Positions 1-7,127 of a stretch of 21,017 nt of DNA are shown piece after piece. The DNA is from a virus, in the IMG/VR virus record IMGVR_UViG_3300010339_000017, positions 1 to 21,017 of that record; one strand, written 5' to 3'. The position numbers and the translations under genes were made by a program. Below the pieces are notes generated by a model. The model had not been told where the DNA came from and searched no databases. It was given only the letters and a program-made list of their open reading frames with translations. Within the stretch, counting starts at the first letter, position 1. Every line of letters begins with the position of its first letter.

Positions 1-25
1 CTCACCGTAAGAAAGGAGAGTTAAC

Positions 26-1324
26 ATGGCTTCAAAGTATATCACTCCAACCCAAGTGCTGAGAGAAGCATTGCGTATTCTGCATAACAAATGCACGATG
101 CTCGCAGCATGTGATCGTCAGTATTCCAAGGAATTTGCCGTTGCCGGAGCCAAGGTCGGTAACAGCATCAATGTCCGCTTACCGAATCGTTACTACGTAT
201 CCCGCCAGACTGCCTTGCAGATGCAGGATACGCAGGAAATCATGATCCCGGTGAAGCTGACCACGCCATATCAGGTCGGTCTCGTCTTCACGGCCCAGGA
301 TCTTCTGTTGTCCCTCGATGACTTCAGCAAGCGCATTATTACCCCCGCCATGGCGGCAATGGCCACGGCAATCGACTACGATGGGTTTGCAATGTACCAG
401 TCCCTCTTCAATCAGGTTGGCAATCCCGGCAGCACCCCTGGTGTGGCTGGCGGAACAGCCGGGAGCATGACCGATAGCAGCAGCCCGAATGTCTATCTCA
501 ACGCCGGTGTGCTGCTGAATTACATGGCCGTGCCGAAAGACTCCAACCGGTGGGTTATGTACGACCCGCTTGCCGAGGCAAGAAGCGCGGCAGGGTTCGC
601 GGGCCTCTTCAACCCCTCCAAGGACATCAGTCACATGTTCCTTGAAGGCGATATTCAACGCGCCCAGGGGTTCAACTTCGCCATGGGCCAGAACATCAAC
701 CGTGTCGTGACCGGCAACCGCGCAGGGTCCGCGACTGTTTACGGCGCACAGGCTCAGAACGGTAGCGTGGTATCGGTTCTTGCAACCCAGAACTGGACTG
801 GCAACACCATCATCAACAAGGGGGAGACATTCAAGATCGCGAATATCGACTTCGTGAACCCGGAGTCCCAGCAGGACACCGGCCAATCCGCCATGTTCGT
901 GGTCACGCAGACGACCCAGGCTAGCGCATCGGGTCTCATGAACATCCCGATCTACCCGAGCATCCAGGTCGCGTCCGTGCCCCAGGGCGCCGCAGCGACT
1001 TACCAGACTGCGACCGGCACAGTGTGGCCGACCGATGGCACGAACCAGGTCGCGAGCAATGCCGCGATCACGTTGCTGTCCGGGTCCGCCTCCACCTCCT
1101 ACCCGCAGCACATGGCATTCCACAAGGATGCGTTCACGTTTGCGACAGCCGATTACCTTATGCCGGGTGGCGTGGACTTTGCCGCGAGAGAGACTTATGA
1201 AGGCGTCTCGATGCTGATAACGCGCCAGTACGACATAAACAATCTGAACTACCCCTGTAGGATCGATGTACTGGGCGGGTGGAATACCCTCCGGCCCGAA
1301 TTAGGCGTGAGAATAACCGGATAA
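26..1324 (+). CDS. Major capsid protein, P22 coat-like
   Basis: This is the shell subunit of the phage head. The 432-residue product is close to the 430 residues of P22 gp5. The N-terminal region (residues 1-110) has the coat-like run of short beta segments and helices. The C-terminal end reads HMAFHKDAFTFATADYLMP and then GGWNTLRPELGVRI, which matches the pattern of the P22 coat family (target helix, then a 'W.TLRPE' ending). The start ATG lies 6 bases after AAAGGAGAG. It is the first gene of the window and is followed by a 117-bp gap before a probable decoration protein. Scaffold, portal and terminase genes would be expected upstream, outside the window. The family call rests on recalled motifs and on gene order; I am confident it is the coat protein and less sure of the exact subfamily. 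Confidence 0.92.
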   Translation: MASKYITPTQVLREALRILHNKCTMLAACDRQYSKEFAVAGAKVGNSINVRLPNRYYVSRQTALQMQDTQEIMIPVKLTTPYQVGLVFTAQDLLLSLDDFSKRIITPAMAAMATAIDYDGFAMYQSLFNQVGNPGSTPGVAGGTAGSMTDSSSPNVYLNAGVLLNYMAVPKDSNRWVMYDPLAEARSAAGFAGLFNPSKDISHMFLEGDIQRAQGFNFAMGQNINRVVTGNRAGSATVYGAQAQNGSVVSVLATQNWTGNTIINKGETFKIANIDFVNPESQQDTGQSAMFVVTQTTQASASGLMNIPIYPSIQVASVPQGAAATYQTATGTVWPTDGTNQVASNAAITLLSGSASTSYPQHMAFHKDAFTFATADYLMPGGVDFAARETYEGVSMLITRQYDINNLNYPCRIDVLGGWNTLRPELGVRITG

Positions 1325-1441
1325 GTTATTGATTTCATTCAACCTTCCGGGTTAAGTCAACATCGACAATGGAGGAGGACACTCCAATAACCCCTGTGCG
1401 TGTGTCGTGACACTTCCCTTCACGCGCTAAGGAGCTTCACC

Positions 1442-3172
1442 ATGGCTAGAAAGCTAATCGCAGTTCCACCTGACGGTATGAATCTTGGGACCAGGGCATC
1501 CGATCAGATGGCGTTCTACGGTATCCAGCCGGTTCCGCAACGCTCCACCAACATGCAGCAGATAGTCCAGGGGGGGCCTGTCATGGCCCTGATGTGCTAC
1601 TCGGCAAATGCTAACGGTATAGCTAACTCCACCGCTAACAATGTGGCTAGCGCCAACGTGGTGATGGTAGGCACCGCTGCAACGGACTTCGTTCTTGGCG
1701 TGAGTATGCAGGCGGCGGTGGCGAACTGCGCCCTATTGGACATTGGTGCTAACATTGCTGCGTCCAACATCACAGTCAACCAGTTTAATCCATCGACCAG
1801 CACCGGCGGCAATGGCGCCAACCTGAACTGGAACGCGGCGCTTCTGCGCGGCGCACCGTATGCTACCCCGACGATGGCCAATACCGGGGCAAACGCGAAC
1901 GTCATCCCGGCAAACGGCGGGGTGGAGGTGGTGCTGACATTGGCGCCCACGGTCACGGCTATTGCCAACGCCACCATCAATGCCGCCGGGCAGCTTACCG
2001 CGATCACGATGTCGAACGTGGGCGCCGGTTATTGGGTCCCGCCGACAGTCGTTATCACGTCCGCGAACCAGGTAACTGACGACCCGATTGCGGCAGGCGG
2101 GACCGGGACCGCTAACGGCGCCCCGATCCTGGCGAATTATTACGCCCCGACTTACGGTGGCCTGCCACCGGCAACCGGCGGCTCCGGCGCTTCAGCCGTA
2201 GCAGTGGTCGCTAACGGCAACGTGACCGGGTGCGTCATCACGAACCCCGGCTCAGGCTACCTGGCGGCTCCGACCATCAGCTTCATCGGTGGGACTTACT
2301 GTGCCCCCGGCATGATGGCGCAGGTGAACACGCTTGTTCCCCAGGCCAATATCGGCGTCACCAATGTCCGGGTCATCGGCAATAACCAGATCGGTGTTAG
2401 CTTCTTCAACGCCAACACCACGGTAGCGGCCAACTTCACCGCGAATAACCTGAGAGTGTTTGCGTTTAACGAGTTCCCGGCCATATCTCCTCTGTCCGTG
2501 CTCACTACCAGCTTCGCTAATGGGGCCAACACTTCCGCCAACACCGCAGTCGTCTCCACCGCAATATCTGCGGTGGGGCTCACCGCCGCCAATGACTTAA
2601 TGATTGGGTGCGGCTTCGCAGCGGCGGCTCCAGCCTTCACCTATATCACCCCTGGCAGCGTTGGCGCCGGTAACTGCACCGTCATGTATTCCGGCTTGGG
2701 TGGCGCTTCAAACAGCCTTGTAGCGAACCTCAACCTGGTATTCTACCGTACCCTCTGCCCTGCACCCCTCAACGTGTGGGCGTACTACATCACGCCGAAT
2801 GCGAACACTGTAGGGGCTTCCACCACGGCTGAGATTGTCTACACTCTGCCGACTGGTGTGGCGCTCCAGGCCAATGCCCCGACAATTGTGAACAATCTCA
2901 ACCCACAGGCCAACCTGTTCATCGGCAATGTACGAGCCAACAGCGCATCCACCCTGGGCATTACCTGGGTCAATGCCAGCAACGCTACCGCCAATGTCGC
3001 CGGCGGCTGGATTCTGATCGGGAACTGCCAGAGTATCCTCACAGTCTTTGCTGCAAACCAGGTCGGCGGGTATTGCACTGTTCCTGTCAGCCAAACCATC
3101 AACCAGTCTATTGACAACATCAACGACTTTCAGCACGCCCTCGTCAACATGGGCGTCATCAAGGGCGCATAA
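1442..3172 (+). CDS. Large Asn/Ala-rich head-associated (decoration or fibre-like) protein
   Basis: This 576-residue protein of unknown precise role is placed directly after the coat gene, as head decoration or head fibre proteins often are. The start is the ATG preceded by CTAAGGAGCTTCACC; an in-frame GTG 42 bases earlier lacks a good site. Residues 1-45 (MARKLIAVPPDGMNLGTRAS and AFYGIQPVPQRS) resemble the N-terminal stub seen on many small phage head proteins. Residues about 170-300 hold two copies of a beta module ending in GAGYWVPPTVVI and GSGYLAAPTISF. The rest is beta-rich, with many Asn, Ala, Thr and Gly. Only two lysines occur, at residue 4 and three residues before the end. There is no signal peptide or membrane segment. 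The next gene's binding site overlaps its stop codon. A structural role is very likely; decoration is an inference. Confidence 0.8.
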   Translation: MARKLIAVPPDGMNLGTRASDQMAFYGIQPVPQRSTNMQQIVQGGPVMALMCYSANANGIANSTANNVASANVVMVGTAATDFVLGVSMQAAVANCALLDIGANIAASNITVNQFNPSTSTGGNGANLNWNAALLRGAPYATPTMANTGANANVIPANGGVEVVLTLAPTVTAIANATINAAGQLTAITMSNVGAGYWVPPTVVITSANQVTDDPIAAGGTGTANGAPILANYYAPTYGGLPPATGGSGASAVAVVANGNVTGCVITNPGSGYLAAPTISFIGGTYCAPGMMAQVNTLVPQANIGVTNVRVIGNNQIGVSFFNANTTVAANFTANNLRVFAFNEFPAISPLSVLTTSFANGANTSANTAVVSTAISAVGLTAANDLMIGCGFAAAAPAFTYITPGSVGAGNCTVMYSGLGGASNSLVANLNLVFYRTLCPAPLNVWAYYITPNANTVGASTTAEIVYTLPTGVALQANAPTIVNNLNPQANLFIGNVRANSASTLGITWVNASNATANVAGGWILIGNCQSILTVFAANQVGGYCTVPVSQTINQSIDNINDFQHALVNMGVIKGA

Positions 3173-3183
3173 GGAGGAAGACC

Positions 3184-3543
3184 ATGCCGAATTGGATTGG
3201 AGTTGCGCCTCAGATTCTCAATGTGACCGCCAATCAGACCGCGAACAGGGCGATTGGCACGGCGTACCAGAACACCACGCAGTTGCCCATGATCGTGTAC
3301 GTGAACTTCACGGGTAATTCTACCTCCACCACGTTCTCGGTGCAGATGGGAGCATCAAATTCCAGCTTCACGGCGAACGGGTCAAGCGGCGCTGCGGTCG
3401 GCGCCTACACCGCCATTATCGGTCAGGTGCCAGCATCCAACGTGGCGCAGACCCAGTTCGCGGTTCCCGCTGGCTGGTGGTATCAGGTAAACGCGAATCT
3501 CGTTACTTCCAGCCTGTGCTGGTGGGAGCAGACGGGGCAGTAA
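3184..3543 (+). CDS. Small beta-rich virion protein (head or surface decoration candidate)
   Basis: A 119-residue protein starting 5 bases after TAAGGAGG, which overlaps the stop of the previous gene, so the two are probably co-translated. The sequence has the layout common in small phage surface proteins: an NRAIGTAYQNTTQLPMIVYV segment like 'Y.N.t..pi.v.v', a Ser/Thr-rich middle, then FAVPAGWWYQV, the 'vPpG..Y.v' turn, and an aromatic end (WWEQ). Between residues 13 and 67 there are seven N-x-S/T triplets (N13, N17, N30, N41, N45, N59, N65). No enzyme motif, signal peptide or membrane helix is present. It lies immediately before a 7-bp repeat block and a glycosyltransferase-like gene. It could equally be a tail or fibre-tip component. 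Confidence 0.75.
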   Translation: MPNWIGVAPQILNVTANQTANRAIGTAYQNTTQLPMIVYVNFTGNSTSTTFSVQMGASNSSFTANGSSGAAVGAYTAIIGQVPASNVAQTQFAVPAGWWYQVNANLVTSSLCWWEQTGQ

Positions 3544-3639
3544 GCGGCAAGCGGCAAGCGGCAAGCGGCAAGCGGCAAGCGGTAAGCGGTAAGCGGCAAG
3601 CGGCAAGCGGCAAGCGGCAAACGGTAAGCGGCAAACAGT
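3542..3639. repeat. Fourteen tandem copies of a 7-bp unit (AAGCGGC)
   Basis: From 3542 to 3639 the unit AAGCGGC or AAGCGGT repeats 14 times with no change of phase. Eleven units are AAGCGGC or AAGCGGT; the rest include AAACGGT and AAACAGT near the 3' end. The block begins in the TAA stop codon of the upstream gene and ends 11 bases before the GGGAGG binding site of the next gene, so it fills nearly the whole gap. The unit length is not a multiple of three, so it is not a conserved coding repeat. Slippage expansion, a protein-binding array and a transcript spacer are all possible. Confidence 0.95.
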
Positions 3640-3663
3640 TAACCTTCAACGGGAGGACACCCA

Positions 3664-4440
3664 GTGGAAACAGGAATGAAGAAAGTCTTATTCACACTTC
3701 AAGTCGGGGGTTATGGCGAGGACATGTCCAAGCTCACCATACCCTTCATGCAGTACCACGCAGACAAGATCGGGGCGGAGTTCCGGGTCATCAAGGAACG
3801 CCGGTGGCCTGAGCTTCCCCCGGTCATGGAAAAGTTCCAGATTTACCACCTGGCGCAGGAAGAGTTCAAGGGTTACGACTGGTTCATTTACTGGGACCTG
3901 GACACGCTGATTCACCCGGATTTCTTCGACGTGACCGCGCTCCTGGGCAAGGACACGACATGTTCGGGCATCACGTCCGATTTCACACCCAACCGGTTCA
4001 AGCCAGACCCGTACTTTCTGCGGGACGGCAGGTTTATCGGCAAGGGCAACTGGTGCGCCATGTTCTCGGACTGGTGCCTGGACTATTACCACCCGCCCGA
4101 GCCGATGACTGCGGAGCATGTCGAGCACTTGGCTCAGAACATCCGGCTGACGGTCGTGGAATCGCGATCCGGCGTCATGCAGCCGAGCCACTTGATTGAC
4201 GATTACTGCGTCAGCCGCAACATCGCCCGCTACGGCCTCAAGCACACGCTCATTTCCGAGATCGCGTCCAAGTTCAACCGGCCCGATATTCCCAACATGC
4301 TCTTTCACCAGTACCTCCACGATATGGACAAGAAGATCGTGATGATGCAGAAGCAGCTCGAACCCCCTACCCAGACCAACCAGAACGGCTGGGGGATCAA
4401 GATCGAGAGTCTGAACGGCAATGGCGAGGTGGCGGCATGA
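3664..4440 (+). CDS. Glycosyltransferase-like protein (GT-A fold, DxD motif)
   Basis: A 258-residue cytosolic enzyme candidate that would transfer a sugar from a nucleotide sugar to an unknown acceptor. The segment KFQIYHLAQEEFKGYDWFIY followed by WDLDTLIHPDF (residues 57-87) has the hydrophobic strand and the D78-x-D80 metal-binding motif of GT-A enzymes such as GT8-like families. GKGNWCAMFSDWCLDYY (about 125-141) may be the acceptor side. The GTG start follows GGGAGG with 7 bases between; an in-frame ATG 12 bases later is an alternative. Its stop overlaps the ATG of the radical SAM gene (ATGA), so the two are translationally coupled. No membrane helix is seen. The acceptor cannot be read from sequence; candidates are virion proteins, the small basic peptides downstream, or host surface glycans. 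Confidence 0.72.
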   Translation: METGMKKVLFTLQVGGYGEDMSKLTIPFMQYHADKIGAEFRVIKERRWPELPPVMEKFQIYHLAQEEFKGYDWFIYWDLDTLIHPDFFDVTALLGKDTTCSGITSDFTPNRFKPDPYFLRDGRFIGKGNWCAMFSDWCLDYYHPPEPMTAEHVEHLAQNIRLTVVESRSGVMQPSHLIDDYCVSRNIARYGLKHTLISEIASKFNRPDIPNMLFHQYLHDMDKKIVMMQKQLEPPTQTNQNGWGIKIESLNGNGEVAA

Positions 4441-5381
4441 GGCCACTCACGGAAATGATCCAATCCGGCATCCAGATCGAGATCACGAACCACTGTCACA
4501 ATAAGTGTTCCAACTGCACGAGGCTGGTCGGGCATCATGCCAAGCCCTACTTCATGGACCTCGCATGGTTCAAGAAGTGCATCGACTCGATGGCGGCAAG
4601 CGGGGGGAGCGACCCGATGAGGTGGCCGGGACTTGTCGGCTTCCTTGGGGGCGAACCCCTGCTCCACCCCGAGTTCGAGGCCCTGTGCGCCTACGCCGCG
4701 AGCAGGTTCCCCAAGAACCAGCTCGGCCTCTGGACCTGTCTGCCCAAGGGCCACGAGGGCTATCGTGACATCATCTGCTCGACCTTCGAGCATATCTTCA
4801 TCAATGACCATTCCCGCGACGATGTGCTGCATACGCCGATCCTGGTGGCTCCACGGTCCACTCCGATCGAACCTTGGGTCGTGGACGTGATCCAGGACAA
4901 ATGCTGGATCCAGAATTCGTGGTCGGCTACCATGAACCCTCGCGGCGCATTCTTCTGCGAAGTGGCCGGGGCATTGTCGATGCTCTTGCAAGACGGCCAC
5001 GGGTGGAAGATTGAACCCGGCTGGTGGCGAAAGGCCCCGAAGCACTTCCGGGCCCAGATGGAAAAGTATTGCTCGGTCTGCGGGGCCGCGTTGCCCATGC
5101 AGCGCCGGGAGAGCGTCGATGGCCGCGATGATGTCTGCCCATGGTGGGCCAAGAAGCTCGAAGAACTCGGCTCACCCAAGTTCAAGGCAGGCAAGACGGT
5201 GCAGGATGGGTTGGTGCTGGGCCAGGACGACCGCCAGTGCGCGACCTACAAGGATATGGAATGGAGAGAGTCCGTGGCGAGCCGCTACGGGATGTTTTTG
5301 ATGCTAAATGACATGGGGTATTGTACACCCTACTTGAGGAAAAATTGGAAAGGAGACTCGAATGGCCAAGAAAAAGGGTAA
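4437..5381 (+). CDS. Radical SAM protein with SPASM-like C-terminal cysteines
   Basis: A 314-residue radical S-adenosylmethionine enzyme. C20-x3-C24-x2-C27 (NHCHNKCSNC) is the 4Fe-4S site and GFLGGEPLLHPEF (68-80) is the GGEP motif that binds the SAM amino group. The C-terminal half adds C156, C174, C212, C215 and C234, spaced like an auxiliary cluster (SPASM or twitch type) of peptide- or protein-modifying members. It starts within the stop of the glycosyltransferase gene (ATGA), and its last 20 bases contain the start of the next small gene, so at least three genes are coupled. The substrate is unknown. The order enzyme-then-short-peptide resembles peptide-maturation loci, but the neighbouring peptides look like DNA-binding tails rather than classical precursors. 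The radical SAM call is firm; peptide modification is inferred. Confidence 0.88.
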   Translation: MRPLTEMIQSGIQIEITNHCHNKCSNCTRLVGHHAKPYFMDLAWFKKCIDSMAASGGSDPMRWPGLVGFLGGEPLLHPEFEALCAYAASRFPKNQLGLWTCLPKGHEGYRDIICSTFEHIFINDHSRDDVLHTPILVAPRSTPIEPWVVDVIQDKCWIQNSWSATMNPRGAFFCEVAGALSMLLQDGHGWKIEPGWWRKAPKHFRAQMEKYCSVCGAALPMQRRESVDGRDDVCPWWAKKLEELGSPKFKAGKTVQDGLVLGQDDRQCATYKDMEWRESVASRYGMFLMLNDMGYCTPYLRKNWKGDSNGQEKG

Positions 5382-5508
5382 GCTCGGCAAGGACGGCGGC
5401 AAGGGTCGAGGCAAGACCACGAAGAAGACCGGCGTGACCAGCAACACCGCATATGGCTCTCACGCAGGTGGCAGTGTGCCTTTAACCGGTGGCGGCAAGA
5501 AGCGCTAG
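5362..5508 (+). CDS. 48-residue Lys/Gly-rich basic peptide
   Basis: A tiny gene with a good AAAGGAG binding site 6 bases before its ATG, overlapping the end of the radical SAM gene by 20 bases. The peptide begins MAKKKGKLGKDGGKGRGKTT and ends TGGGKKR, with 13 Lys/Arg among 48 residues and no cysteine. The next gene's site (AGGAGG) starts in its stop codon, so it sits in a tightly coupled run. It has no recognisable domain. Possible roles are DNA or RNA binding in the packaged head, a minor virion component, or a substrate of the radical SAM enzyme. Most gene callers would skip it for length. The open frame, binding site and tight packing support it being real. Confidence 0.7.
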   Translation: MAKKKGKLGKDGGKGRGKTTKKTGVTSNTAYGSHAGGSVPLTGGGKKR

Positions 5509-5517
5509 GAGGCAGTC

Positions 5518-5667
5518 ATGGCCAAGGAAACAGTCAAGAAGAACAACCATAAGCCGAAGCGCAAGAAGACCAAAGGCTCCGTGGGCAAGAACCTTCTTGC
5601 TCCAGGCAACAAGAAGGTCTCCGGCGCTGGCCGCAGCTCTTACGCAACGCGGGCAGGAGGGCACTGA
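5518..5667 (+). CDS. 49-residue Lys-rich basic peptide
   Basis: A second tiny gene, with AGGAGG 5 bases before the ATG. It begins MAKETVKKNNHKPKRKKTKG and ends SSYATRAGGH, with 14 Lys/Arg in 49 residues concentrated in the first 33. It resembles its upstream neighbour in the MAK start, size, charge and Gly-rich middle (a KxxxxGSVG-type stretch), so the two may be diverged duplicates. Its TGA stop overlaps the ATG of the next small gene (ATGA). The function is unknown; a nucleic-acid-neutralising or packaged peptide is the simplest reading. Confidence 0.7.
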   Translation: MAKETVKKNNHKPKRKKTKGSVGKNLLAPGNKKVSGAGRSSYATRAGGH

Positions 5668-5855
5668 TGGACCTCGTAGGCAGTATCACGAAGCCGAAGA
5701 AACCGAAGAAACTCAAGCTGCCCAAGGCCGCCAAGACCAAGATGCCCAAGCCCAAGAAGCCGCGGAGTGTCAAGGCCAAGGCCCCCAAGAAGTCCAAAGG
5801 GCCTTCCATGGCGAACTTTGTCGCAACACGCAACAAGCAGCTTACAGAGTATTGA
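5667..5855 (+). CDS. 62-residue histone-tail-like Lys/Pro-rich protein
   Basis: The third small basic gene, coupled to the previous one through ATGA. Residues 9-44 are almost entirely Lys, Pro and Ala (KPKKPKKLKLPKAAKTK, then KAKAPKKSKG), very like the tails of histone H1 or of bacterial H1-like proteins. In all, 20 of 62 residues are Lys or Arg. The last 16 residues (SMANFVATRNKQLTEY) are less basic and could form a short helix. No enzyme or membrane feature is seen. DNA compaction inside the capsid is a reasonable inference, but low-complexity Lys/Pro sequence also arises by convergence. Confidence 0.75.
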   Translation: MDLVGSITKPKKPKKLKLPKAAKTKMPKPKKPRSVKAKAPKKSKGPSMANFVATRNKQLTEY

Positions 5856-5880
5856 TCCCGACCCTTAAGGAGGACGTTTC

Positions 5881-6318
5881 ATGCAACCCGTTCCAGCAAT
5901 CGAACCAATCAAGCATTTCCCCTGCATGCTGTACCACAGGGCCAAGCAGCCTATTGTCGTGAAGACCAAGCGTGAGCAGGACGAGGCATTCGTGCAGGGG
6001 TATTCGATGTCCCCCTCCGGCATCACGCAGGAAGAGATGCTGCTCAAGAAAAAGGTCGAGCTGGTGGCTGAGATAGCCGAGATCGACGAGAGCCTTGCCA
6101 TGCTTCGCGGTGGAGTGGAGCCGGAAGACGAACCCGAGCCCGTGAACATGCTCAAGGGCATCGAGGGGGGAATTCCGGTGGAAGAGACACCGGTGCAGGC
6201 AGCCGCTGCCTTGACCGCGCTCTCGCCCGAGGAATTGCGGAAGCAGAAGCGGAATGAATCGCTGCGGTTGGCTCGCGCCGCGCAGAGGGCCAAAAGAGAC
6301 GCGCAGAAAGCATCGTGA
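5881..6318 (+). CDS. Conserved-type phage protein with central coiled coil
   Basis: A 145-residue protein with a strong TAAGGAGG site 9 bases before the ATG. Residues 14-45 (PCMLYHRAKQPIVVKTKREQ, then FVQGYSMSP) match the 'mlYh......vv.t.eEq..a...Gy..sP' pattern that I recognise from many small phage proteins of unknown function. Residues 50-75 (EEMLLKKKVELVAEIAEIDE) form a clear heptad coiled coil. An acidic linker (VEPEDEPEPV) follows, then a basic helix at the end (RKQKRNESLRLARAAQRAKR). It lies just before the gp4-like gene. A virion assembly or scaffold-like role is possible; the exact job is unknown. Confidence 0.75.
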   Translation: MQPVPAIEPIKHFPCMLYHRAKQPIVVKTKREQDEAFVQGYSMSPSGITQEEMLLKKKVELVAEIAEIDESLAMLRGGVEPEDEPEPVNMLKGIEGGIPVEETPVQAAAALTALSPEELRKQKRNESLRLARAAQRAKRDAQKAS

Positions 6319-6339
6319 GGAAAGAATAACCCCGTTCGT

Positions 6340-6358
6340 GATTCGCGATTCGCGAATC
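6340..6358. other. Perfect inverted repeat (8-bp stem, 3-base loop)
   Basis: GATTCGCG, then ATT, then CGCGAATC form a hairpin in the 52-bp gap before the gp4-like gene. The last 12 bases (GATTCGCGAATC) are also a self-complementary palindrome, so this may be a protein-binding site instead. It ends 2 bases before the GAGG binding site of the next gene. There is no T-tract, so it is not a typical terminator. Confidence 0.6.
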
Positions 6359-6370
6359 GTGAGGTGAGCA

Positions 6371-7117
6371 ATGCAGCTCCAGGTTCAAGACATAATCTTC
6401 CTTGCCATGTCCGAATGCGGCGCTGTGAGAATCAACGAGACTCCGGCGCCGTATGAACTAAACCGTGGCATCCAGATCGCGAACATCATGCTCGATCAGT
6501 GGAGCGGTCGCAGGTTGCTGCTCCGCACCACGACCCAGGAGAGTTTCCCGCTGACAGCAGGCGTGGAAAGATACACCATCGGGACCGGGCAGACGTTCAA
6601 CACCACGAGGCCCCTGAGCATCACCGGGGCCTTTATTCGTGACAACTACGGCATCGACACGCCGGTGGAGATCGTGAGCCGGGACAGGTTCGATAGCTAC
6701 CCCGACAAGTCCATCAGCAACGCCAGGCCCATTTCGCTCTACTACGACCCCGGCAACGCCCAGCAGATGAGCCCGCCGGTCGGCGCCATCTGGGTCTACT
6801 ACACGCCGGATTCGTACACACCCTATACCCTCTATATTGACGAGGACAAGTACCTGACCGAGTTCGTCAACGCCACGGACGTGGTTACGTTCGAGCCGGT
6901 GTATTATGACGCGCTCGTGAGCAATTTAGCCGTTAAGCTCTTTCGCCACTACCACAGCCCGAAGGTCCCGATCCCGATGGACATGATGGATGCGGCGGCG
7001 AGTTCACGGAGAATGCTCAGGACTCTGAACACCAAGCCGGTTACGGCAGGGATAGACGTGCCAGGGAAAGCGATGGGGATATATAACATCTACACTGGCA
7101 ATGTGAACGAATACTAG
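6371..7117 (+). CDS. Head-tail adaptor, P22 gp4-like tail accessory protein
   Basis: A 248-residue head-completion protein expected to sit as a ring under the portal. The N-terminal helical part (MQLQVQDIIFLAMSECGAVR, then ELNRGIQIANIMLDQWSGRR) matches the repeating pattern of the podovirus gp4-type family. It is followed by FPLTAGVERYTIGTGQTFNTTRP, the beta insert common to this family, and ends with the helical YYDALVSNLAVKLFRHYHSP. P22 gp4 itself is shorter (about 166 residues), but environmental phages often carry this longer form. The GAGGTGAG site lies just before the ATG. A gp10-like gene follows 10 bases later, the standard P22 order gp4-gp10, which strengthens both calls. Confidence 0.85.
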   Translation: MQLQVQDIIFLAMSECGAVRINETPAPYELNRGIQIANIMLDQWSGRRLLLRTTTQESFPLTAGVERYTIGTGQTFNTTRPLSITGAFIRDNYGIDTPVEIVSRDRFDSYPDKSISNARPISLYYDPGNAQQMSPPVGAIWVYYTPDSYTPYTLYIDEDKYLTEFVNATDVVTFEPVYYDALVSNLAVKLFRHYHSPKVPIPMDMMDAAASSRRMLRTLNTKPVTAGIDVPGKAMGIYNIYTGNVNEY

Positions 7118-7127
7118 GGGGTCCGCG

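Noticed and set aside
179-1123. 314-codon open frame on the - strand inside the coat gene
   Set aside because: It is fully antisense to a confident coat gene, rich in Arg, His and Gly, with no recognisable motif; a GC-bias shadow.
1325-1441. Promoter or terminator between the coat and the 576-residue protein
   Set aside because: Only a weak 5-bp hairpin (TGGAG/CTCCA) and no convincing -35/-10 pair were found.
3048-3317. 89-codon + strand frame across a gene junction
   Set aside because: It overlaps two better-supported genes and has no motif or binding site of note.
3542-3639. CRISPR array
   Set aside because: The units are 7 bp and adjacent, with no spacers.
3477-3812. Frame reading through the 7-bp repeats as AASGKRQ units
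   Set aside because: It starts inside the upstream gene and overlaps the glycosyltransferase. Any 7-bp repeat without stops gives a 7-residue repeat.
3688-5045. Long - strand frames over the glycosyltransferase and radical SAM genes
   Set aside because: They are opposite DxD and CxxxCxxC motifs that are clearly coded on the + strand.
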